A stretch of 64,000 nt of DNA from Bacillaceae bacterium OF18-1A. GTDB taxonomy: Bacteria; Bacillota; Bacilli; Bacillales; Bacillaceae_G. The notes beneath the pieces are model-generated. The model was not told where the DNA came from. It was given only the letters and a program-made list of their open reading frames with translations, and did no database searches. Positions 36,760-45,477 of the stretch are shown here, in pieces. Positions within the stretch are counted from its first letter, which is position 1, and the number at the start of each line of letters is the position of its first letter. Location of the stretch: positions 1,302,001 through 1,366,000 of the forward strand of contig JAQEWB010000001.1 in the NCBI GenBank assembly GCA_027694045.1. Reading direction: 5' to 3'. Position numbers and translations under genes: made by a program.

Positions 36760-39339
36760 ATGTCGTTTTCATGGAAACGTTTCTTACAAATCGGGAAAAT
36801 CATCTTCCCATTTGTTGTATTAACAATTGTATTCTTTCAAGCAAAAAAAGAATTAGCGGGCATTTCTTTTTTAGAAGCGATTGATACAATTAAAAACATT
36901 CCAACAGGCGGAGTCTTTTTAGCAATTACACTTGGTGCATTCGCTGTATCAACAATGTTCTTTTATGATTATGTTATGCTTCGTTACTTAAAAGCAGATA
37001 TACCCGTTCAAAAGATTTTCCGTATCTCATGGATTGCTAACACTTTAAATGGATTTATTGGATTTGGTGGTCTCGTTGGAGCTGGTGTACGTACAATGCT
37101 TTATCGCCCATACATAAAAGAGAATGGCAAACTTATTAAAAGTATCGCTTGGATGACAACTGCTTTTATTAATGGATTAGCCATTCTTTCATTCCTCGGT
37201 CTTATCGGAATATTAGATACAAGATTTATTTTGCATGAAAAGCCGTGGCTATGGCCTGTGCTTATCTTCTTTGCTCTTTTCGTTCCTATATACATTGGCT
37301 TTTCTAAACTTAAAAACAGAAAAACAACACAAATAGAGGAAAAAGAAGTAGAAGAGAAAAATCCGACTGTTTTATACTCATTAGTTTCATTAGTCGAATG
37401 GGTATCTGCCGGTATTGTTATGTACGTCATATTAATATTATTTGGGATTGAAATCGAATTCCAAAAGTTTTTAGGTGTATATGTAATTGCTGCTTTAGCT
37501 GGTGTCATTAGTCTTGTTCCTGGTGGTCTTGGTTCATTTGACCTCGTCTTCTTAACTGGATTAGGGCAATATGGTATTGATACAGGTGTGTTACTACCTG
37601 CTATGCTATTATATCGCCTCGTCTATTACATCTTACCATTCTGTCTTGGTCTCATTTTTGCAGCTTTTGAAATGACAGGAGTAGCCATTAAAAAGTTTGA
37701 AGATAAACCTTTTATTGCACCTGCATTAGAAACAACAGGTGTTATATGGACTCTGCAGCGGGACTTTTTAGGAAAGCTAGGTTCATGGGCCTCTGCTGCT
37801 TTAACAGTATTTGCAGGGTTAATGGTTATTTTATCCACTATTTTACCAACGAGTATAAACCGAGCACACGCCTTACATATTTTAGCTCCAAAACATCTTA
37901 TTCAATTTTCTTTTAGCTTGTCGCTAACATTCGGTATTCTCCTTCTGCTCCTGTCACGAGGGATCTATTACGGAACAAAACGTTCTTATTATATGACGAT
38001 TGTTTCTTTAATCGGAGCAGCTATCTTTAACACGCTAAAAGGAATTGATATTGAAGAAACATTTATTTTATTAATCGTGCTCGCCGTATTGTATATGCTT
38101 CGTAAAAGGTTTGCACGCGAGAAAATGGAAGTCTCACTTTCTGATGTCGTAAAAGTTTTTATATTTTTACTAGTAACATTATATGCATATAAATATTTAG
38201 GTGTTTTATTTGCAGGTGCAAAAGAAGCTTTCCAACCTGATTTTGTCGTTCGTAACATTACACAAGTAAAACGAAGTGCATTGGCAGCAGCATTTTTCGT
38301 TCCTACTTTCTTACTAATTGGCTCACTCATTGCCAACCGTTATCGAAATGAATTTCCCGGGCAACCTGCTAATGATAAACGGCTACAAAACTTTTTAGAT
38401 GAGCATGGCGGAAATGTACTTAGTCATCTAGGCTTTTTAGGAGATAAACAGTTCTTCTTCAGTAGTGATGGGAAAGCGCTCCTTCTCTTCTCAATAACTG
38501 GAAAACGCCTTGTTGTACTAGGTGATCCCATTGGAGATCCTTCCTCTTACCGTACTGTGCTACAAGAATTTTTAGCTGAAGCTGATCGATTTGGTTACAT
38601 TTGCGTATTCTATCAAATCGAAAGCAAATGGATGAGTTTATATCATGATTTTGGTTATAACTTCTTTAAGCTTGGTGAAGAAGCTGTCGTAGATTTAAAT
38701 ACATTCACAATAACAGGCAAGAAACGTGCGGGTATGCGAGCTACTTTCAACCGTTTTGAAAGAGAAGGCTATACATTCTCTATTCATGGGTCGCCAATCT
38801 CAGATGAGTTATATGAAGAATTAAAGAAAGTTTCAGATGCATGGCTCGGAGGGAAAAAAGAGAAAGGTTTTTCACTCGGCTACTTCGATCGTGAATATAT
38901 TAGCCGCGCTCCTATTGCTACATTATCTGACGCAGAAGGAAAAATCATCGCATTTACAACCTTTATGCCTGTATATCAAAACGGAATATTGTCTGTTGAT
39001 TTAATGCGCTATTATCCAGATGCTCCTAGCGGAATTATGGACGCGATTTTCATCCACTTATTCCACTGGGCAAAAGAAAATGAATACCACTCCTTTAATA
39101 TTGGTATGGCACCACTTTCAAACGTTGGTTTATCAACTCAATCTTTCTGGTCTGAACGAGTCGCGGCTGCAATCTTTAATAACGTTCGTTATACGTATAG
39201 TTTCAGCGGATTACGGCACTTTAAAGAAAAATATAAACCAGCATGGAGCGGTAAATATTTAGCATTTAGGAAGAATCATTCTTTACCAATTACGATGCTT
39301 TCTGTAACAAAATTAATAGAAAAACGAAAAAACAGCTAA
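36760..39339 (+). CDS. mprF: Phosphatidylglycerol lysyltransferase MprF
   Basis: 859 residues. N-terminal half (1-490) has 12-14 membrane segments, the flippase part; the C-terminal half (about 530-850) is the GNAT-like DUF2156 domain that transfers lysine from Lys-tRNA to phosphatidylglycerol. Product lowers surface negative charge and gives resistance to cationic peptides. Start ATG follows AAGGAGAG by 8 nt; a longer frame upstream has no site. Monocistronic. Confidence 0.95.
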   Translation: MSFSWKRFLQIGKIIFPFVVLTIVFFQAKKELAGISFLEAIDTIKNIPTGGVFLAITLGAFAVSTMFFYDYVMLRYLKADIPVQKIFRISWIANTLNGFIGFGGLVGAGVRTMLYRPYIKENGKLIKSIAWMTTAFINGLAILSFLGLIGILDTRFILHEKPWLWPVLIFFALFVPIYIGFSKLKNRKTTQIEEKEVEEKNPTVLYSLVSLVEWVSAGIVMYVILILFGIEIEFQKFLGVYVIAALAGVISLVPGGLGSFDLVFLTGLGQYGIDTGVLLPAMLLYRLVYYILPFCLGLIFAAFEMTGVAIKKFEDKPFIAPALETTGVIWTLQRDFLGKLGSWASAALTVFAGLMVILSTILPTSINRAHALHILAPKHLIQFSFSLSLTFGILLLLLSRGIYYGTKRSYYMTIVSLIGAAIFNTLKGIDIEETFILLIVLAVLYMLRKRFAREKMEVSLSDVVKVFIFLLVTLYAYKYLGVLFAGAKEAFQPDFVVRNITQVKRSALAAAFFVPTFLLIGSLIANRYRNEFPGQPANDKRLQNFLDEHGGNVLSHLGFLGDKQFFFSSDGKALLLFSITGKRLVVLGDPIGDPSSYRTVLQEFLAEADRFGYICVFYQIESKWMSLYHDFGYNFFKLGEEAVVDLNTFTITGKKRAGMRATFNRFEREGYTFSIHGSPISDELYEELKKVSDAWLGGKKEKGFSLGYFDREYISRAPIATLSDAEGKIIAFTTFMPVYQNGILSVDLMRYYPDAPSGIMDAIFIHLFHWAKENEYHSFNIGMAPLSNVGLSTQSFWSERVAAAIFNNVRYTYSFSGLRHFKEKYKPAWSGKYLAFRKNHSLPITMLSVTKLIEKRKNS

Positions 39340-39361
39340 TCCATTAGCTGTTTTTTCGTTT
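39322..39361. terminator. Shared terminator of mprF and the 39.3-kb gene
   Basis: Near-perfect hairpin of up to 19 bp (39322-39340 with 39343-39361) with core AACAGCTAA and T-rich flanks, between convergent genes. Confidence 0.82.
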
Positions 39362-40117
39362 TTGAACTTGTACAATAAACTCCTTTTCATACTTCTTGCC
39401 ATTGATATAGAAAGTTCCCCATATTTTATATGCGCCTTCGGCAGGAAATGTAATACGATATTGTAATTGCTCATCTGTATCAACAGGTATAGCGTATAAA
39501 AAATGTTCTCTCGCTTCATCTACAATATAGAGAGTCTCCATCTCCCCTCTCTCTGAATGTAATTTCAATTTTTCACCCTTTTTTGCTTGAAATTGAAATG
39601 TTAACGTAACTGGTTCATTCGGATGCAATGCACCAAATAAAAGAGAAACCTCATACTCCCCTATTTTTTTCGTAAGTACACTATCAATTGGAAACTTCAC
39701 TTTTTTCTTTTTTTCTTCTTCCTTTTTCACTCCAAAATCTCTCTTAGCAAATGATTCCGCCGACTTGCCTTTGTCTTCATATAAAAATACTGTATAGCCT
39801 TCATCTTTCACTATTTTAGAAGATAACTTATACGATCCACTTCCAGCAAATGTAGGTTTAATTTTTTGTATATGTTTTAACTGCTCGTCTACAATCACTG
39901 TCCGAATTTGATCATTCACACCACGAACCTCATTATTCTTTTTATTCAGCAATTGAAATACAATATCTACTTTTTCATTTCCTTTTCCATTTGACACATC
40001 CCATTTTACTTCCTGAACATCTCCTACCGTCTCTACAGTTTCTTGATATTTTTTTATGTAAAATCCTCCTGCCACAATCAATACTAAAGCAACAAGTCCA
40101 ATGACAAGATTTTTCAA
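39344..40117 (-). CDS. Hypothetical membrane-anchored protein with two Ig-like halves
   Basis: 257 residues. An N-terminal membrane anchor (about 3-19), then two similar beta-rich extracytoplasmic segments (about 35-130 and 150-250) separated by a Lys/Glu linker; each resembles the YtkA/FixH-like fold, inferred from strand pattern only. I chose TTG 40117, preceded by TAGGTG; ATG codons at 40132 and 40153 have no good site. Function unknown. Confidence 0.65.
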   Translation of the reverse strand: MKNLVIGLVALVLIVAGGFYIKKYQETVETVGDVQEVKWDVSNGKGNEKVDIVFQLLNKKNNEVRGVNDQIRTVIVDEQLKHIQKIKPTFAGSGSYKLSSKIVKDEGYTVFLYEDKGKSAESFAKRDFGVKKEEEKKKKVKFPIDSVLTKKIGEYEVSLLFGALHPNEPVTLTFQFQAKKGEKLKLHSERGEMETLYIVDEAREHFLYAIPVDTDEQLQYRITFPAEGAYKIWGTFYINGKKYEKEFIVQVQKRKNS

Positions 40118-40560
40118 AATATCACCTACCATTTTTATAGTCTCGATCCACACAAAACTTCTTACATATATATTCTATAGTATGATTTATGAAATCCTTC
40201 TATTTTGCACATATTACAAATAGTCAACTCCCCTCACTGAGATGAAACATGGTAGAGTAAGAACACTGACTAATTAATATTATCTAATTTCGTTGTCATG
40301 CATCTATTCCTCCCTTATCTACGACAGATTACATCGTAAGACAAAAAAAGAAGAAAATACTCGCTTTCAAAAAATTATTACGAACGAAACAAAAGCCCTC
40401 AGTCTCTTGACTGAAGATACTTCATCTCCGTCTGAATTATTGGGATTCACCCGTAACACAAATCAAATAGAGTCTTCTTGCCGAAAAGGATAAAAAGATT
40501 TTAATTAAAAGGATTCGTAGTGTATAATGCAAATGATATTGATTTCTATCAATACATTAT
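40118..40560. other. Intergenic region upstream of deoD
   Basis: About 440 nt. A TATAAT at 40523-40528 is the likely deoD -10; the -35 is weak. A palindrome ATTGAT-TTCT-ATCAAT lies at 40538-40553 in the leader. The part 40410-40490 shows faint likeness to the dispersed repeat but too weak to call. No gene seen. Confidence 0.45.
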
Positions 40561-40574
40561 AAGGAGGATTTTTC

Positions 40575-41279
40575 ATGAGTGTACATATTGAAGCAAAACA
40601 AGGCGAAATCGCTGAATCTATTCTATTACCTGGCGATCCATTACGTGCAAAATATATCGCTGAAACATTTCTAGAGGACGTTACTTGCTATAATAACGTG
40701 CGTGGTATGTTAGGATTCACTGGAACTTATAAAGGAAAACGTGTATCTGTACAAGGTACAGGTATGGGTGTTCCTTCTATTTCTATTTATGTAAACGAAT
40801 TAATCCAAAGCTACGGAGTTAAAAATTTAATTCGTGTTGGAACTTGCGGTGCAATTCAAAAAGACGTAAAAGTTCGTGACGTTATTATTGCAATGACTGC
40901 TTGTACGGACTCTAATATGAATCGTTTAACATTCCCAGGTTTTGATTTTGCACCAGCTGCAAACTTTGACCTTTTAAAGAAAGCTTACGATGCTGGAACT
41001 GAAAAAGGCTTACACGTCCGTGTTGGTAACGTTTTAACAGCAGATGTATTTTACCGCGAAAGCATGGACATGGTTAAAAAACTTGGAGATTACGGTGTAT
41101 TAGCAGTAGAAATGGAAACAACTGCTCTTTACACATTAGCAGCAAAATATGGTGTGAATGCATTGTCTGTATTAACAGTAAGCGATCACATCTTCACTGG
41201 TGAAGAAACAACATCTGAAGAGCGTCAAACTACATTTAACGAAATGATTGAAATCGCTTTAGATGCAGCAATTCAGTAA
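40575..41279 (+). CDS. deoD: Purine-nucleoside phosphorylase DeoD
   Basis: 234 residues, hexameric PNP type. Cleaves purine nucleosides with phosphate. The G-D-P-L-R phosphate site near residue 20, G-M-G-V-P-S, V-E-M-E-T near 178 and the catalytic Asp in V-S-D-H are present. Start ATG after AAGGAGG. Single gene with its own terminator. Confidence 0.96.
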
Positions 41280-41290
41280 TAACACACTAA

Positions 41291-41318
41291 AGAACTTGTC
41301 ATACGTCCGGCAAGTTCT
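41291..41318 (+). terminator. Terminator of deoD
   Basis: Ten-bp stem (41291-41300, 41309-41318; one G-T pair) then TTTTTA. Confidence 0.8.
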
Positions 41319-41396
41319 TTTTATGTGACTTTTAAAAAAAAACTACTTTAGAAAGAGACAGATTTCTATCCTCTACTTTCTTGTCACGTTTGTTAT

Positions 41397-41547
41397 AATA
41401 AAGTAAAACTTTAATTAGTGGGTGGGTTGTCCATCTCCACTAATTATTAACCCACACCAATCGGGCTTTTACGGGCAATCCGACTTCCACATAACTCCCT
41501 TGCATTCGCCAAATTTTGAGGTGGGAGTCTTACTGCCCGCAACGATT
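41397..41547 (+). repeat. Dispersed intergenic repeat, fullest copy
   Basis: About 150 nt. 5' hallmark AATAAAGTAAAACTTTAATT, then TCCACTAATTATTAACCCAC, GGGCTTTTACGGGCA, and a long hairpin formed by 41472-41490 with 41521-41539 (CGGGCA/TGCCCG and GACTTCCAC/GTGGGAGTC). Size and intergenic scatter recall the bcr repeats of the Bacillus cereus group; which bcr family cannot be settled by eye. Confidence 0.7.
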
Positions 41548-41575
41548 TACAGTATTTCTCATATGAGGTGACGCA

Positions 41576-43387
41576 GTGAAAAACAGAAGTATCGTCTTTA
41601 AACTATTTTTATTAACATCAACATTATTTACAATCATATTCCTCCTTTTTTTCCTAGGACAATCTCTCTTTTTAGAGAAATTTTACATTAATAAAAAAGT
41701 AAAAACCGTTCAAACTGCGTTTGAAAAATTCGTAGATGATTATGAAAAAAGCGGTAAAACTTATGAGGAAATTAGAAAACTAAAACAAGAATTTCACGAT
41801 AAAACAAATGCTGAAATGCAATTTTTAGATTCTAACGGCATTATTAAAAGTGAAAATAATTTCTATATTGATGTATTTAATCCTAACAATAACAAAACAT
41901 ATTCCATTCCACTCAATAATCTTTTAACACCTGAAGAATATAATAAATTCGAAAATTTAGGTTTAAAAAAAGATGGAATAGTCACCGTCGATGGATTCTT
42001 ACAAGGGAATATAATAACGCCAGTAACGTTGGAAACGAATTATAATCGATGGCGAAATGAACATTTCAATTCAGATTTTCAATCCATTAATGGTAACCCT
42101 TCTAAAAATAAATTGACAAGCCGATACAAACCTACAACTCAGATACGCTTTAACGGTATTATATCTAAGCTACAACTTCCATCCAAAGCTGAGGTTCGCC
42201 TGGCAAATGATATTGAAACATTACAAGCCGTTCAATATTTTGCAGGCACTATTAGAGACGGCACTTCTAATTCGCAGCAATTAAATACTTATATATTAGA
42301 TGGCGGAGAGAATATAAAAAATAGTATCTTTGTAAAACCTATTATAAAAAACGGAACAATTCAAGAATACGCTTTTGCAATTGCCTCTTTGCAACCTGTT
42401 AATGAGGCTATGCTCGTTTTAAAAGACTATTATGTCTATGCCTTAATCATCGTATTTCTCGTTATTATTTTGTTATCCTTCTACTACTCAAAAATTATTG
42501 TGAAGCCACTACTTAAAATTAATCGCGTTACGAAAAAAATGGCTAACTTTGATTTTAGCGAGAAATTACCTGTTACAGCAGACGATGAAATTGGCGGACT
42601 TTCCAATAGTATTAATACATTATCAGTAAACTTAAAAGACCGAATCGATCGATTAAATGTTGCCAATACAAAATTACAACAAGATATTGAACGGGAACGT
42701 CAATTAGAAAAGACACGAAAAGAATTCATTTCTGGTGTATCACACGAATTAAAAACACCACTTAGTGTAATTAGAAGTTTTGCAGAAGGAATTAAAGATG
42801 GTGTTAGTAAGGATACGACGTATTATACAGATGTTATTTTAGAAGAAACAGAAAATATGAACAGACTTATTGTTGAAATGTTAGAATTAGCAAAATTAGA
42901 ATCTGGTACGTACAAACTAGAAAAGACGACATTCTCAATCGGTGAATTAATTCAACAAGTGTATACAAAGTTATTATTTAGTATGGAGGAAAAACATTTA
43001 CAAGTGGACGTCAATATAGACTCTTCTATATTTGTTGAAGCAAATCGTAGTCGCATTGAGCAAGTAGTTGTAAATTTACTGAGCAATGCAATTCGCTATA
43101 CGCCAGATGGTGAAAAAATACAAGTTTCTGTTTTAGAAATGGAAGACACAGTAAAAATCGAAATCGAAAATACAGGAAACCCTATTCCAGAGGAAAGCCT
43201 TGAAAAAATTTGGGATCGCTTCTATCGTTTAGATGCATCACGCAGTCGTCACACTGGGGGTACTGGCCTTGGATTATCTATTGTAAAAAACATTTTAGAC
43301 CTCCACCATGCCGAATACGGTGTGTATAATACAGATAACAGTGTTGTATTCTATTTTAATTTACAAAAAGTAAAAGAAGTCAAATAA
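41576..43387 (+). CDS. Orphan sensor histidine kinase
   Basis: 603 residues. Membrane segments about 10-30 and 285-305 flank a 250-residue extracytoplasmic domain; then HAMP, a short coiled coil, HisKA with S-H-E-L-K-T-P, and HATPase with N-L-L-S-N-A-I-R-Y and G-T-G-L-G-L-S. All kinase motifs are intact. GTG start after GAGGTG. No response regulator is next to it: upstream lies a repeat element, downstream an integrase-like gene. Ligand and partner unknown. Confidence 0.88.
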   Translation: MKNRSIVFKLFLLTSTLFTIIFLLFFLGQSLFLEKFYINKKVKTVQTAFEKFVDDYEKSGKTYEEIRKLKQEFHDKTNAEMQFLDSNGIIKSENNFYIDVFNPNNNKTYSIPLNNLLTPEEYNKFENLGLKKDGIVTVDGFLQGNIITPVTLETNYNRWRNEHFNSDFQSINGNPSKNKLTSRYKPTTQIRFNGIISKLQLPSKAEVRLANDIETLQAVQYFAGTIRDGTSNSQQLNTYILDGGENIKNSIFVKPIIKNGTIQEYAFAIASLQPVNEAMLVLKDYYVYALIIVFLVIILLSFYYSKIIVKPLLKINRVTKKMANFDFSEKLPVTADDEIGGLSNSINTLSVNLKDRIDRLNVANTKLQQDIERERQLEKTRKEFISGVSHELKTPLSVIRSFAEGIKDGVSKDTTYYTDVILEETENMNRLIVEMLELAKLESGTYKLEKTTFSIGELIQQVYTKLLFSMEEKHLQVDVNIDSSIFVEANRSRIEQVVVNLLSNAIRYTPDGEKIQVSVLEMEDTVKIEIENTGNPIPEESLEKIWDRFYRLDASRSRHTGGTGLGLSIVKNILDLHHAEYGVYNTDNSVVFYFNLQKVKEVK

Positions 43388-43494
43388 TTTGTCTTAATTT
43401 CACTAGGAGTTCACATGAATTTCACACTCTCCCTTTATAGTAAGAACCAAGTTAATCCTTTCCTTTACACACATAAAAGAGGAGAGTGCGTGAA

Positions 43495-44025
43495 ATGAAA
43501 CAAGCAGGACAACCTATTCAAAACGAAAAACAATTAGAAACTATCAAAAATATACTTTTACAATCTTCGAAACGTGATGGCTTATTATTTGTATTAGCTG
43601 TAAATTCTGGCTTAAAAGTAAGTGAAATCTTACAATTAAAAGTTAGCGATGTAATCGATGAAAATGAAAATGTTCGCCATTCCATTTTATTTTACAATGA
43701 AAAAGTAAAGAAACATAAATGGTTTGCTGTAAATGAAGACTTACAGCACGCAATCGAAGACTACATGAAGGAACGTAAAACTTGGAAACGTAATGAACCA
43801 TTATTAAAGTCTCAAAAAGGAACAAAATCTATTACGAGACAACATGCATGGTACATTTTAAACAAAGCTGCAAAAGAAGTTGGATTAGAAGGGATTAGCT
43901 CACATACACTTCGAAAAACTTGGGGCTATTGTGCATACAAATCAGGTGTTGACATTGCATTTTTACAACACTTCTTTGATCATAGTACTCCATCCAAAAC
44001 TTTAAAGTATATCGGTATTGCTTAA
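43495..44025 (+). CDS. Stand-alone tyrosine-recombinase catalytic domain
   Basis: 176 residues, only the catalytic half of a tyrosine recombinase with no core-binding domain. H-T-L-R near 138, H in F-D-H-S near 163 and Tyr in K-Y-I-G-I near 173 align with the active site, but the first arginine (G-L-R-I-S-E in active enzymes) is lysine in G-L-K-V-S-E. It may be a regulatory or decayed recombinase. I used ATG 43495 (AGAGGAG upstream). No attachment repeats seen nearby. Confidence 0.75.
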   Translation: MKQAGQPIQNEKQLETIKNILLQSSKRDGLLFVLAVNSGLKVSEILQLKVSDVIDENENVRHSILFYNEKVKKHKWFAVNEDLQHAIEDYMKERKTWKRNEPLLKSQKGTKSITRQHAWYILNKAAKEVGLEGISSHTLRKTWGYCAYKSGVDIAFLQHFFDHSTPSKTLKYIGIA

Positions 44026-44040
44026 TACCCCTTATACATA

Positions 44041-44074
44041 AAAAGGTTACCATTTATAAAATTGGTAACCTTTT
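44041..44074 (+). terminator. Terminator of the integrase-like gene
   Basis: Twelve-bp stem AAAAGGTTACCA/TGGTAACCTTTT (44041-44052, 44063-44074) then TTATAT. Confidence 0.85.
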
Positions 44075-44145
44075 TTATATTTCACATTCTCTTTCCTTGT
44101 CTCCCTTATACTGTAGTGGTACTCTAATAGTAAGGGGGAGAAATT

Positions 44146-44340
44146 ATGAACACATTAACAATTGAATTACCGAAAGAAACGGCTGAAAAACTTGATTTAT
44201 TAAAGCGCGCTTATGAAAAGAAAACAGGTGCTGCCATTTCTGAGAGCACTCTTCTTCAAACACTTATCTCAAAAGAATTTATCCAAGCGATAACTCCTTT
44301 TGATTTACAACAAATTATTAATGGAAAGGAACAGCATTAA
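44146..44340 (+). CDS. Small hypothetical, ribbon-helix-helix-like
   Basis: 64 residues. Starts M-N-T-L-T-I-E-L-P-K-E-T-A-E-K-L-D, a beta strand and helix as in ribbon-helix-helix DNA-binding proteins, followed by two predicted helices. AAGGGGGAG site before the ATG. No toxin partner beside it. Function not established; a small DNA-binding regulator is my inference. Confidence 0.6.
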   Translation: MNTLTIELPKETAEKLDLLKRAYEKKTGAAISESTLLQTLISKEFIQAITPFDLQQIINGKEQH

Positions 44341-44349
44341 TCGCTGTTC
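44329..44349 (+). terminator. Terminator of the 44.1-kb small gene
   Basis: GAACAGC/GCTGTTC (44329-44335, 44343-44349) followed by seven T; overlaps the stop region and isolates the next promoter. Confidence 0.85.
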
Positions 44350-44404
44350 TTTTTTTATTTTTTTCAAAATATCAAAAGTTTTTTATTTATTTTTCGAAAA
44401 ACTA

Positions 44405-44433
44405 TTGACTATGATAATGATAACCATTATCAT
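44405..44433 (+). promoter_or_regulatory. Promoter of the candidate small RNA
   Basis: TTGACT (44405-44410), 17-nt spacer, TATCAT (44428-44433). Same spacing and -10 as the fer promoter. Confidence 0.65.
44412..44432 (+). promoter_or_regulatory. Fur box
   Basis: TGATAACCATTATCA (44418-44432) matches the 7-1-7 Fur consensus at all but one defined position, and an overlapping half box TGATAATGATAACCA begins at 44412. It covers spacer and -10. No protein gene follows on this strand. Confidence 0.75.
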
Positions 44434-44439
44434 TTATTA

Positions 44440-44550
44440 TGAAGCCAACAATTGATGAATCAACCAAACGCTCAGTAACATTGTTACCCCTCTTTTTCAT
44501 ATAGAAAGGCACTGTACATTCCCCCTGTTTGTACAGTGCCTTTCTTGTTT
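44440..44550 (+). ncRNA. Candidate Fur-controlled small RNA (FsrA-like)
   Basis: Predicted transcript of about 110 nt starting 6-7 nt after TATCAT. It contains UUACCCCUCUUUUU (44483-44496) and a second C-rich patch in the loop of its last hairpin. It ends with a perfect 15-bp stem (44503-44517, 44531-44545) and TTGTTTA. The only frame inside, 21 codons from ATG 44439, has no ribosome site. The C-rich single-stranded patches complement Shine-Dalgarno sequences, like the FsrA RNA of Bacillus subtilis. Experimental proof is lacking. Confidence 0.55.
44503..44545 (+). terminator. Hairpin ending the candidate small RNA
   Basis: Perfect 15-bp stem with a 13-nt loop containing CCCCC. Followed by T-G-T-T-T on the plus strand; the minus-strand tail is poor in U, so it serves the plus transcript better than the convergent DUF72 gene. 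Confidence 0.65.
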
Positions 44551-45397
44551 ATCCTTCAAATAAATTTAATTGCTCAGGTTTCGGCTCACCATATGTAATG
44601 TTCATCATTTTCATCAACTGTTTTGCATTATCTGCCGCATCCCCGCCCGAATTGTTGTTAAATAGTACGAAGATGTCCTTTGTCTTCTTTTTCAATTGCT
44701 CTAGTCGCTCTACCCATTCTTCCAATTCTTTATTGTTGTAACGATACAAACAGCGAACCGCCCTCCAATTTTCACTTTTATCAAGCCATCCATGAACATT
44801 CCGCCCATGAAAACGTATTAACGCCATGTCTGAATTCGTTACTTCTAATACGAGTGGTACCGATCCTATTCCTGCCTGTGGTTCATCACAAATTGTATGG
44901 ATCCATTTCTCCTGTTCTAAAAATTGTAACGTCTTATCACTCATCTCCGGAGAAAACCATGTTTGATTTCGAAATTCTATGGCACACGGTAAACCTTCCA
45001 TTTTTTCTTTCGTATACCGAAGAAAATCTACATTTTTCACTTTGCAATCGAACCATGGTGGATATTGGAATAAAATTGTTTTTAATTTATTCGCTTCTAT
45101 TAACGGGAGAATAGATTGTTTATATACATCAAACATCTCATCGAAAGTAGAAAAAGGAATTTCTCCCTTCATATGCCCTGTCATCCCTTGATACGCTTTT
45201 ACGATAAATGAAAAATCTTTTGGTGTTTCCATCACCCATTTTGTATAATTTCGTGCAGGTTGCATTGCATAAAACGAACTATCCACCTCCACAATAGGAA
45301 AATATTCACTGTATGTTCGTAATTTATTTCTATTTTCATAGGGATCTATATATAAAGAATTATGATCTCCCCACCCTGTCACTCCAATGAAAAGCAA
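44549..45397 (-). CDS. DUF72 family protein (YunF/YecE-like)
   Basis: 282 residues, a TIM-barrel-like DUF72 protein: G-V-T-G-W at 5-9, E-V-D-S-S-F-Y near 38, F-H-G-R-N near 200, and F-N-N-N-S-G-G-D-A-A-D-N-A near 255. Related proteins are YunF of Bacillus subtilis and YecE of Escherichia coli; the activity is not known. Single gene. Confidence 0.88.
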   Translation of the reverse strand: MLFIGVTGWGDHNSLYIDPYENRNKLRTYSEYFPIVEVDSSFYAMQPARNYTKWVMETPKDFSFIVKAYQGMTGHMKGEIPFSTFDEMFDVYKQSILPLIEANKLKTILFQYPPWFDCKVKNVDFLRYTKEKMEGLPCAIEFRNQTWFSPEMSDKTLQFLEQEKWIHTICDEPQAGIGSVPLVLEVTNSDMALIRFHGRNVHGWLDKSENWRAVRCLYRYNNKELEEWVERLEQLKKKTKDIFVLFNNNSGGDAADNAKQLMKMMNITYGEPKPEQLNLFEG

Positions 45398-45477
45398 ACA
45401 TATTCCTCCCTTTCTAACTTCATCTTATACTACTTACTGCTCAAACACTTCCGCTAATCCATTTCATCTTGCTATTT

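Noticed and set aside
40410..40490. Possible seventh copy of the dispersed repeat
   Set aside because: Only TTCATCTCC and a few scattered bases agree; too weak by eye without an alignment score.
40293..40493. 66-codon open frame upstream of deoD on the plus strand
   Set aside because: No ribosome site before the ATG, low-complexity composition, and it overlaps probable leader and repeat-like sequence.
43495..44340. Toxin-antitoxin pair or integrative element
   Set aside because: The small RHH-like gene has no toxin partner, and no attachment-site direct repeats flank the recombinase-like gene.
44439..44504. 21-codon frame inside the candidate small RNA
   Set aside because: ATG lies at or before the predicted RNA start and has no Shine-Dalgarno sequence, so translation is unlikely.
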